Assembly: GCA_026008535.1 (NCBI GenBank)
Contig: BRKX01000001.1
Coordinates: forward strand, 42,007,317 to 42,071,316
Origin: Perilla frutescens
Lineage: Eukaryota; Streptophyta; Magnoliopsida; Lamiales; Lamiaceae
Reading direction: 5' to 3'
DNA length: 64,000 nt
Shown: in pieces, positions 24,401-34,482 of the stretch
Layout of the letters: the number at the start of each line of letters is the position of its first letter
Position numbering within the stretch: the stretch's first letter is position 1
The notes under the pieces: generated by a model
What the model was told of the DNA's origin: nothing
Database searches by the model: none
Seen by the model: the letters and a program-made list of their open reading frames with translations, nothing else
Position numbers and translations under genes: made by a program

Positions 24401-24560
24401 ATAAATTTGACTTAATATAAAGCATATACGGAAATAATTAGGGCATTTAATTATGAATGCATGAATTTAAATAAGCACCAATAAATTTGACTTAATATAA
24501 AGCATATACGGAAATAATTAGGGCATTTAATTATGAATGCATGAATTTAAATAAGCACCA
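24401..24560. repeat. Exact 80-base tandem duplication
   Basis: Bases 24401-24480 and 24481-24560 are identical by eye, beginning ATAAATTTGACTT and ending TAAATAAGCACCA. The identity points to a recent event or an assembly duplication. Confidence 0.9.
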
Positions 24561-24684
24561 ACCCCATTTCTTGGTTTCTGTTTTTTTAGAATCTAGCCCA
24601 ATACGGCGAGTTCCATGCGGCCCTATCCCCACTTCTTTTTATTTAACAGAAAGCGCAAGCTCAAGACCCGTAATCAGAAGAACA

Positions 24685-24704
24685 CCCCCCCCCCCCCCCC
24701 CCCC
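24685..24704. repeat. 20-base poly-C tract
   Basis: A run of 20 C between AACA and ACCAAAAGC. It also drives the Pro-rich frame at 24541-24765, which is not considered a gene. Tract length is likely unreliable. Confidence 0.85.
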
Positions 24705-24989
24705 ACCAAAAGCATGGGCCATCAAAGACAGATGTATACATCGGAATGTATATGAGTCAAGTTGAGCCCGAATATACATTGTTCAAAATTTTGACCATCA
24801 TTAACCTTGTTAACTAGCATTGTTTAGATTTTCGCTGTTTGAAAATTGATCATGCACACAGTAGTAAACGACATTAACACCCTGTTTTTTATCATTTATA
24901 AGACCATAGAAACTCCCCTTCTTCACACATACTTGAATTTTTTTATTTTTTTTCCACACTAATACACACTATTTTTTATCTTGGATACT

Positions 24990-25682
24990 CATATTCTTCT
25001 GCTGGAAAGTGCGAATGTCCATTTTCAGTTGATACTGTTTTGCAAAATTGGACTATGTACAACCTCTCCAGATGATCTCAAACTTGTTTAGCAGTATCAT
25101 ACTTAGCCAGTTGCATACCAATGGAGTTATCGACTGAGTTATTAATCCAAGTAATAATCTTGGAGTTATTAACCTGTCAAACCTCCATTTGTTCTTCATA
25201 ATTTTTATTATCAGCCTCAATAGGATTCGATTTCATTCCAAACACATATCCCCACATATTCTTTCCTATCAAGAAATTCTTCATAACATAACTCTAATAA
25301 GCGTAATTCTTTTTATCCAAACGAGCACTGATGGACTACAACGAGTCGTCTCTCTCGGCAGCCATAGTGGAGACCAAAAAAGAAACAGCAAGAAAAACAA
25401 ACAAAAAAATCCCACAATTCAAGACAAAACCACCAAAAGCTTAACAAGTAGATATCCAATGAACTAAACCACAAACATGAACATCGCGAAAAATCTAGTA
25501 GAGCAAACAAGTCAAGAGAAATACCGAAAACAGTCGAGTTGTTGAAGAACCTCAGCAATGTCATGAACAGTAACTCAAAAAATTCGAGTCAGGGCTCTGC
25601 CCCAAAGTCGAGAGAAATGCCAAAAATAGTTCAGTTGGATCCGCGAGATCGTGTATTGATCCTTAAACCCGCTCTCATACCA
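24990..25682 (-). pseudogene. Copia-type Gag remnant and leader
   Basis: On the minus strand at about 25030-25185 the reading IGMQLAKYDTAKQV, then a stop, then DHLERLYIVQF matches the copia Gag (UBN2) pattern in which a Trp normally precedes the DHLERLY-like motif. The leader lies to the right, and a primer-site-like TGGTATGAGAGC (25671-25682, minus) adjoins the LTR at 25683. The rest of gag and pol is gone. Frames at 25189-25564 lie in the leader and have no known domain. Confidence 0.65.
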
Positions 25683-26646
25683 TGTTAAACCAACATGATA
25701 ATCATAAAATGAGCTATTGATGAAGATAAAGATAAATCTATTAAGGCCAACTCCAATGTTGGACTAAAATACCATTTTGGTGCAGAAATCCACTCTAATG
25801 TAGTCCCAAATCCTACCCCAAATTGGTGTAACACCAAATCCTGCCCCAAATTTGGGACAAAATTTGGTGCTGCACCAAATTGGTGCTGATGGGTCCCACA
25901 ACATTTAATGAATTATTTTATTATTTAAAATTATTATTAAATAAATTATTTAATAAATTTAATTTAATTTATAAATTATATATTCACTTAATTTAAATTA
26001 TAAATCATTTAAATAATTAATTAATTTCAATAAAAGCACAATTAATTAATTTCAATAAAAGCACAATCAATTAAAGTAACGGTGTTACAATATTACAACC
26101 GAGTAAGTATTATTTAAATTAGTAGCTTGCTTACTAATTCTGAGTATTGATGCCAAAATATATGTATTTTCATAAGTGTTGCAGTCTTGTAATATTTTCA
26201 CTTATTGTAAGCGTTTGATGATCATTTGTAGTACTTTTATTATTCCAAGCACATTATATATTATAATTTTTTAATAGTACATAATTTTTCAATAGTATAT
26301 TTTTTTGAAATTTTATAAGTAAAAGTTATTAGTTTTGGATAATTATCATCTAAAAAATAAATAAATCATTAAGTATATTCATATTTCAATTATCAAACAA
26401 AATGAAATCTTTAAGAGAATATTCTTATTTTGTGTAAATTTAGTGCAGAACATTGGAGCTGCAAAAAAATTTAAGTGCTTAGCATTGAAGATGCTCTAAG
26501 CACCAAATGAATGAAAAAACCAAAGTTCTTATAAGGAATATAATAGATAAAAAGTATGGAGGCTCACTCAATCAAACCTATATAAAGCCTTTATTAGGGT
26601 AAAAGGGAAAAGACAAGAATATCCTTAGACTTTAAGCAAAATAACA
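25683..26646 (-). repeat. Copia LTR carrying a nested MITE
   Basis: The left end TGTTAAACC abuts the primer site, and the right end reads AAATAACA, giving TGTTA and TAACA ends. With the MITE 25745-26496 removed, the LTR is only about 210 bases and contains a minus-strand TATA box (CTTTATATAGG near 26578). Confidence 0.75.
25745..26496. mobile_element. MITE with GGC(A)TCTCCAATG-type ends
   Basis: The left end GGCCAACTCCAATGTT and right end AGCATTGAAGATGCTC are imperfect inverted repeats flanked by TAA on both sides, as in PIF/Harbinger MITEs. Subterminal words such as TTTGGTGCAGAA and GCACCAAA are shared with the relatives at 47030-47567, 52339-52465 and 59401-59455. It is inserted in the copia LTR. 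Confidence 0.75.
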
Positions 26647-27194
<548 letters not shown>

Positions 27195-27637
27195 TTTTTA
27201 ATTATAAAATTCATTTATGTTATAATTTTATATTCCATACTATATATCATTATGTACACGAAATTTAAATTTATTTACACAAATGAATAAATATGTAAAT
27301 TTTCACATATTAAGAAGTAATGAATACTGTTTTGTAGATTTTATTATGTAATGATTAAATAAAATAATAAAATAAATTATTTTGTAAAAGATATCATAAT
27401 CGGTATCATGATTTGTATGCTTTATACATAGATATAACATTTAATTTCTAATATTTTTTAATTATAATGAATATAAATAGTTAATAATATAACATTCTAA
27501 TTTAATGCATATCTAAATCAAATAGAGACTATTGATATTTATAAATTCAACAAATGCTATTACGAACACTGTATACAAACGAGTGTTGCATAATTTATAA
27601 TATAATATTTTGATTGTAATATATATTAATTATTTAT

Positions 27638-28003
27638 AAATTACACTTGTATACCTTCATTTTGAACACCTTTTCAAAAATAACCCATTTTTTCAAAATT
27701 AGCAAAACAATACCCATTTTTTCAAATTTTTTTTTGCAAATCTAATATTTAATTAATTTTACGGTCCAAAAATCATTTGCAATTGATTGGTTTTAGTATT
27801 TCTATTTCCCCAGCCACATAGACATATCCCTCAAATCAAGAAATATTAAAAAAATACAATCAATTACGTACGATTTTTGGGCCATAAAATTAATTAAATG
27901 TTAGATTTGCAAAATAATTGAACAAGTGAGTATTATTTTGTTAATTTGAAAAGGTGGGCCATTTTGAAAAAATAATCAAAATATAAGTATCAAAGTGTAA
28001 TTT
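27638..28003. mobile_element. Foldback MITE-like inverted repeat
   Basis: The left half starts AAATTACACTTG and the right half ends CAAAGTGTAATTT. The two arms pair over most of the 366 bases (for example GCAAATCTAATATTTAATTAA on the left against TTAATTAAATGTTAGATTTGC on the right). No coding sequence is present. Confidence 0.75.
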
Positions 28004-28020
28004 ACCCATTAATTAGTTAT

Positions 28021-28418
28021 GAAATTATTTGAAATATTATATATATATATACACATATATAGATATTTTTTTTGTAGTTTTAAATATATTAAAATATTAT
28101 GAAATTATTTGAAATATTATATATATATATATATTCATATATTATATATTTTTGTATTTATGTGTGTGTGTATTCAAGTAAATACTTTTTATCGATTATA
28201 TTATCAACATAACTCCTTTTTATCTATACATTATATATATATATATATATACATATAAAGATATTTTTTTGTAGTTTTAAATATATTATAATATTATGAA
28301 ATTATTTGAAATATTATATCTATAAACATATATTATATATTTTTGTATATATGTGTGCGTGTGTATTCAAGTAAATACTTTTTATCGATTATATTGTCAA
28401 CATAACTCCTTTTAAATT
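28021..28418. repeat. Two-copy direct repeat, about 198-base period
   Basis: AGATATTTTTTTGTAG, then GAAATTATTTGAAATATTAT, then TATTCAAGTAAATACTTTT and TCAACATAACTCC recur in the same order about 198 bases apart. The units differ at several positions and in their (TA)n and (TG)n lengths. Confidence 0.8.
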
Positions 28419-28812
28419 CGTGTTAATAATATTTCTAACATAAAAAATAAAAAAAGCCAAAAAATAAAAAGATGGTATTAATTTACTAACTAAAATATTA
28501 TCTATAAAACGTGAAGATGTAACACTTATATTAAAAATATATATACTAGGAAATCTAGTATATATCAAAACGCATTCTTTAAAGAGTCAATGAGTAATGA
28601 CAGTACTCGCACATACCTACAATAAATTAAGTAAATCTCAATGTAGCTTTGCGTTGTCCCTTTTCAGCAATATCAGTACTAAGTAGTAAATATTTCAAAC
28701 ATACATTAGCGGATATATATAGCTCTGAATTCAAAATCTCATTTTATTTGGTAGAATAAGGGACCAAAAGATTAATTATTTTGATTTTATTTAATGACCT
28801 TCGTTCTTCCAC

Positions 28813-28848
<36 letters not shown>

Positions 28849-28850
28849 TA
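28419..28850. other. Intergenic stretch ending in (TA)n(GA)n
   Basis: No gene is visible. The right edge carries a (TA)n tract and a (GA)n tract (28812-28849) that adjoin the first MULE-like element. Confidence 0.6.
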
Positions 28851-29095
28851 TGGGATCATGTGAGAACTACACTCCCTGTGAGAACCGAGAACCAATCTTA
28901 GCCACAGATTGCTCTGATTTGGACAGCCAAGATCTGTCCCAATATTACAAAAAACGCGGTGGCATATTTGTAATATTAGCGAGTTTTTAATGAACCATGG
29001 GTATTTTTGTAATTTAAGAATTCTGAATCTCCTTCCATCTACAATTCGTCTTCTTCCTCAACATCTCCCAAATTTTCTTCCTCGCAGTTACGCAC

Positions 29096-29399
29096 CAGGC
29101 CGAGCTGTAGGTATTTCGAACACGTGGGCGCCGCTGCAGCGGGAGAGGGAGAGCGACGGCCGGTGGTTGCGGAGGTACTGCCCGAAGGTGTTCTAGTCGC
29201 GGTGCTTCTGGTTCTCGTATAGGCTCAGCGTCATTGGGGAGGAGACGGCGGCAGACGCTGCGACCGCGGCGGAGGAGGAGGAGAAGCCCGATGGTGACCC
29301 CATCATTGAGCTGCTATTGAGAGTGGTGGTAGTGGTGATGGTGAAATTGTTCATCTCAGTGCTTGATGACAGCATTTCTTGAGTTATCGGATCCATCAC
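29096..29399 (-). pseudogene. Captured fragment of an ALOG/LSH (LIGHT-SENSITIVE SHORT HYPOCOTYLS) gene
   Basis: The minus strand starts with an ATG at 29399 and a Ser/Thr/Ala-rich N-terminus, then reads SLYENQKHRD, a TAG stop where the family has Trp, NTFGQYLRNHRP, and SLSLSRCSGAHVFE. This is the start of the ALOG DNA-binding domain of plant LSH/G1-like nuclear regulators. Homology ends abruptly near 29096, so more than half of the domain is absent. The (GT)n(GA)n stretch at 29409-29500 probably belongs to the captured 5' UTR. With the stop and truncation it cannot make a working factor, though a transcript could give small RNAs against a parental gene. Confidence 0.85.
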
Positions 29400-29405
29400 A
29401 ATTCA

Positions 29406-29497
<92 letters not shown>

Positions 29498-29984
29498 GGA
29501 GGATCTGTGAAGTGACTGAGCTTGTATAGCTAGGATTCAAGAAAAGAATAGAAGAAATATTAATGATTGATCATGAAGCTAACAAGGGTTTTGTTATTTT
29601 CCATGAAAGTTGCAGTAGAAGAGAGAGATGGAAATATGGGGAATTAAGAATAAAGATGGCAAAAGGGTGGGATTGGGTGTTTTCTTTTTAGCACTGTTGT
29701 AACTTATTTTAGCACTACTGTGAACTGTTTTAGCACTGCAATGTACTTTAGCACTACTGTGATCTATTTTAGCATTGTTGTAACGTATTTTAGCACTACT
29801 GTGAACTATTTTAGCACTTAGGTTGAGGAAGCTAATTAAGCTGTTATTTTGAATTTTTCACTATCAGTATTTTAGCACTACTGTGAACTATTTTAGCACT
29901 GTTTTAACCTAGTTTAGCACTACTGTGAATCATCAAACTTCATTTGGTTCAATTGAGTTTTAAAATTTTATGTTACATTAGTAT

Positions 29985-31300
29985 TATATCTTCAAATGAT
30001 AATAAGCCTAGTTAATTATGCGTCTAATTAACATGCAATTTGAAACTCTTAATGAAAAGTTGAATATGTTAAAGAGATGGTTTCAAGATATCAAAGTATG
30101 GCCGAGTCTGCCTATAGTTTATAGGCTTCTTGAGAAATACAAGTTTTCTTGACAAAAATAAAATATAACAAATGAGTATTGTATACTTTTAGCACTATGA
30201 TGAACTATTTTAGCACTGTTGTAACCTTATTTAGCACCACTGTGAGCTATTTTAGCATTGTATTCCTTCTATTAAAAACTTACTCCGATATGATTGGAAG
30301 TTGAAACATGATAATAAGTCTAGTTAATTACGAGTCCAATTAGCATGCAATTTGAAACTCTTAATGAAAAGTTGAACATGTTAAAGATACAATATATAGT
30401 TTATAGGCTTCTTGAGAAATACAAGTTTTCTTGACAAAAATACAATATAACAAATGAGTATTGTATACTTTTAGCACTACCGTGAACTATTTTAGCACTG
30501 TTGTAACCTTGTTTAGCACCACTGTGAGCTATTTTAGCACTGTATTCCTTCTATTAATAACTTACTTTGATATGATTGGAAGTTGAAATATGATAATAAT
30601 CCTAGTTAATTACGAGTCCAATTAGCATGCAATTTGAAACTCTTAATGAAAAGTTGAATATGTTAAAGATACAATATATAGTTTATAGGCTTCTTGAGTA
30701 ATACAAGTTTTCTTAACAAAAATAAAATATAACAAATGAGTATTGTATACTTTTAGCACTACGGTGAACTATTTTAGCACTGTTGTAACCTTGTTTAGCA
30801 CCACTGTGAGCTATTTTAGCACTGTATTCCTTCTACTAATAACTTACTCCGATATGATTGGAAGTTGAAACATGATAATAAGCCTAGTTAATTACGAGTC
30901 CAATTAGCATGCAATTTGAAACTCTTAATGAAAAGTTGAACATGTTAAAGATACAATATATAGTTTATAGGCTTCTTGAGAAATACAAGTTTTCTTGACA
31001 AAAATAAAATATAACAAATGAGTATTGTATACTTTTAGCATTACCGTGAACTATTTTAACACTGTTGTAACCTTGTTTAGCACCACTGTGAGCTATTTTA
31101 GCACTGTATTCCTTCTATTAATAACCTACTCCGATATGATTTGAACTTGAAACATGATAATAAGCCTAGTTAATTACAAGTCCAATTAGCATGCAATTTG
31201 AAACTCTTAATGAAAAGTTGAACATATTAAAGAGGTGGTTTCAAGATATCAAAGTATAGCCGAGCCTCTCTAAAGTTTATAGGCTTCTTGAGAAATATTT
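29985..31300. repeat. Array of about 282-base tandem units in MULE-like element A
   Basis: Landmarks such as GATATGATTGGAAGTTGAAA end at about 30304, 30586, 30868 and 31150, a constant 282-base spacing. Each unit includes AATTAGCATGCAATTTGAAA and two to four TTTAGCAC words. The first and last units keep an extra segment (GATGGTTTCAAGATATCAAA) that the middle ones have lost. Confidence 0.9.
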
Positions 31301-31849
31301 GAAACTCAAATGTGGGGAGATCTAAGAAATCTGCCTTATTTGTAGATTACAAGATTCCAGATGAGTTTAAAATCTAAGACAAAAATACAATATAACAAAT
31401 GAGTCATGAAAATGAAATTCCACTAGGTAATTGCTACTTTTATTCAAGAATATTATGTGAAATCTTGTTTTATTAGTTTTATATATGCATGATCGATAGA
31501 TCTTCTACAGGTGATAAGGCAAGAGAAAGAAAAAAAGATTAGATTAAGTAGAGATAGTCATGCTAAACACGGGTCATGCTGGTGCTAAAATAAGTCATGA
31601 CAGTGCTAAAATAGGAAATGACAATGCTAAAACTCTAAATTAAAAAATATACGCGTAAATCACATATACATTGAAATTTCCGATTTTACCCTTACTAAGA
31701 TTCAGGGGCAGCGAAGTTGCACGTTATTACAATTATGCCACCGCGTTTTTTTTTAATTTTGGAACAGATCTTGATCGTCCAAATAGACGAATCTATGGCT
31801 GAGATTGGTTCTCGGTTCTCACATGGGGTATGGTTCCTTCTGGAACCCA

Positions 31850-31853
<4 letters not shown>

Positions 31854-31890
<37 letters not shown>
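31854..31890. repeat. (TA)n tract between MULE-like elements A and B
   Basis: An uninterrupted TA run lies exactly between the end of one terminal inverted repeat (..AACCCAACCC) and the start of the next (GGGTGGGTTC..). Confidence 0.9.
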
Positions 31891-31892
<2 letters not shown>

Positions 31893-32990
31893 GTGGGTTC
31901 AAATAGGAACCAATCCCCCCGTGAGAACCTAGGAACCAATCAAATTTAAGGATTTTGATAACATGGCGGATAAAAAGGCGATAACATAGTTGTAAATATG
32001 TAAAATTCAAAACATAAGGGGTAATTCCATATTTTTTTATAAAGTGATGACATCATCCTTTAAAAAATTCCTAAAAACTTTAAATAATCATAACTTACTC
32101 TTTTTTATCTAATTTATGCAAAAAATATATCAAATTAAAGATTTTTTTCATGTTCTTTCATTTAAGATCCATAATGTATTTATTTGAGCAAAAATTGATG
32201 AAAAATATAAAAAACTTTTTTTCACGTATATTCAACTCGTAACTGTCAAATATTTGCTAATATGATATCACAATATTGCTCATATCTTGTATTTATGTTG
32301 CTAACATAAAAAATTTTATGCACGACTTTGAATTTTAAGTTGCTTTCATGAGAAAATAGTTAAAGTATGAGCTATATATAGTTAAGTTCACGAACAATTA
32401 TAACTTTATCAATGCTTAATATTATTTTGAAAACTTGTAATATTTGAGAATTTAAATCATACTAGCATATCATTATTCACATATTAGCAAATTATTAGTC
32501 ACATATTAGTAGTGAATATAATCTCTAACATATTAGCAATATGTGGTATGTATGAATGATCATGTTACACAGTATTATTTTAAATATGGTCCAATATTAT
32601 ATATGTGGTGTTTAATACATGTCAATTTAATATTATGATCTCGTCAAGTTAGCAATATGAGTCTACCTCATGTTAGCAACATAATCTTTTGATGTTAGCA
32701 ATATAAATATCCCATGTTAGCATATTAATACAATGCCATAAAAGACAACGGTTTTAATCTGTTGTCTATTTAATTCTGGAAATTGGGCCCAAAATCTGAA
32801 AAAAGATAACCTAATTTCTAAATTACGAAAATAACCCCGCCTTCATTAAGTTTTCAAATATTACAAGTTTGCCACCTTACTTTGACTAAAACTTTGACTA
32901 AATTATGGTCATTAGATCTAATCAAATCTAAGGCTAGGATTGGTTTCTAGGTTCTCACGGGGGGATTTGATTCCTATTTGATCATTTCCC
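31891..32990. mobile_element. MULE-like element B, non-coding
   Basis: The left end GGGTGGGTTCAAATAGGAAC continues into CCCCCCGTGAGAACCTAGGA. The right end is the inverted form: GGTTTCTAGGTTCTCACGGG, then GATTTGATTCCTATTTGATC. Bordered by (TA)n on both sides. The interior is AT-rich with scattered TTAGCAA words and no coding frame. Confidence 0.75.
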
Positions 32991-33625
32991 TATATATATA
33001 TATATATATATATATAGAATAGAGATCAAATGAGAACCAATGCCCTGTGTAGGAACTAGGAATTAATATGAAGCGTTAGATCAATGATTTTCTAAGGCTC
33101 AGATCAATCTCAAAAAAATGGGGTCAAAAATTGCAATATCTTAAGAATTATATTAAGTTGAGGGTATATATGTCATTGTAATGTATATTAAAAATCTGCA
33201 GTAAATATATCTCTTCCATATATAGTGGAATTTATATGGAACGATTTTTTTTTTATTTTATCGTTAAACAAGACTCCTAAGTTGAAAGCTTGCATAGGGA
33301 TTTCTTGAACTTGTAATAGATTCGCAATCTGATAACTGGCCTATAAATCGATTACTCATTTACTTACTTCTGGTTTGAAGTCAAAGCTTTATAACCTCAT
33401 CTCCACATGGAGGTATAAAAGGTGGTGATTGGTCTACCTCGATCATTCACTCAGGTGACAATTCTGATGTTGAACCTTGTTTGTAGTAGCCATCATCATC
33501 TAACATATCTACCCACGAAAATTGCTAGTCTCCTCATAGATCGTTGACTTACATTTTTTATTTTTAAATATTTTATTGCTTAATGTGCCCATCTTTCTAG
33601 CAACAACGCAAATTCTTGGTTAACT

Positions 33626-33796
33626 TTAACACATCTCAATCTGAAAGACTTCTTCTAGCCGGATGTTGACCCCCATATAGTAGGTTATTTCCCCAATGAA
33701 CTCAAACAACGAATCGATCTCTTTCTCAATATACGTATGCAATCTCGTAATCCGCTCATCAATCGTGATGTACGTGTGGCAGTTCTTCTGAGCCAT
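33626..33796 (-). other. 56-codon frame after the primer site (repeated at 39671-39841)
   Basis: The frame starts MAQKNCHTYITIDERITRLH and ends RLEEVFQIEMC. It is charged and looks helical. It is identical in both copies, but so is the surrounding DNA, so this does not show selection. It may be a decayed Gag piece. Function unknown. Confidence 0.3.
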
Positions 33797-34189
33797 AAGT
33801 TTATGTTCATTCGTGAAAATGAAACGTTTCCTCAGTCAAACTATGTTCTTAGCAATCTCATAAGTGTTTACAAGTCTAGCCTAATTTCAGCAACTATAGG
33901 CTAGGTTAATCTTACGTTACCAAGCTTTCAAGTTCTCGTACTCATTCTAGGGTATATACAACAAACACTTTCCGGCTATCATAGTTTAGAGTATGCATTC
34001 TGCACATTCCCAACATCACAAGTATGCACAAGGCATAGATAAACAAGTTCGTACATATATGTAACCAACATAGTTTTTCGGCAACAATCAGTATGCTCAC
34101 AGACATATTTCAAACCAGTATGATATCACCATAGCAACAGAGTACGCAATCAGCGTAGTTAATCAGAGTATGTTTTCAGCATAATAATC

Positions 34190-34283
34190 AATCTTTCGAG
34201 GAATTCCCGTCAACACGGCGAATCCTAATCTTTCATCAATCTTTCGAGGAATTCCCGTTAACACGGTGAATCCTAATCATTCA
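34190..34283. repeat. Two-unit 46-base repeat in the leader (also at 40235-40328)
   Basis: CAATCTTTCGAGGAATTCCC followed by GT(C/T)AACACGG(C/T)GAATCC occurs twice in tandem in each internal copy. Confidence 0.8.
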
Positions 34284-34464
34284 TTTTCAGACATACTTAA
34301 CATTTCAACATATAATGCAAACTTTTAAAAACTAAAATTTGCATAAAAACATGCGTACCTTTTAAGCTGTTGCGTGAGTGACGAGCTGAGGGCTTATATA
34401 ATATCACACAAGAATTTACGACTCCCAAATGAAAGATGACCCAATAGGTCTGCAGAGTTGCAAA

Positions 34465-34479
34465 CCTGCTCTGATACCA
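34465..34479 (-). other. Primer-binding site, left copy (tRNA-Met)
   Basis: The minus strand reads TGGTATCAGAGCAGG, three bases after the LTR end CTACA. Its presence outside the left LTR shows that internal sequence follows that LTR, unlike in a normal element. Confidence 0.9.
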
Positions 34480-34482
34480 CTC

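Larger units (their letters stand above)
28851..31853. mobile_element. MULE-like element A carrying an ALOG gene fragment
   Basis: The ends are inverted copies over roughly 130 bases: TGTGAGAACCGAGAACCAAT, then CAAGATCTGTxCC, then CGCGGTGGCATAxTTGTAAT occur in both. Long terminal inverted repeats and gene capture fit a Pack-MULE. Both sides border (TA)n, so the 9-11 base target duplication cannot be read. The interior holds an ALOG fragment (29096-29399), a region of TTTTAGCACTACTGTGAAC-like repeats, and an array of 282-base units. No transposase is present. Confidence 0.75.

Noticed and set aside
29985..31300. CRISPR-like regular spacing
   Set aside because: Units of 282 bases repeat in full with no unique spacers, and the host is a plant.
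33256..33261. Target-site duplication for the LTR retroelement against 43461-43465
   Set aside because: TTTTA-like bases on the left do not match AAACT on the right. The left side is a truncation, not an LTR end.
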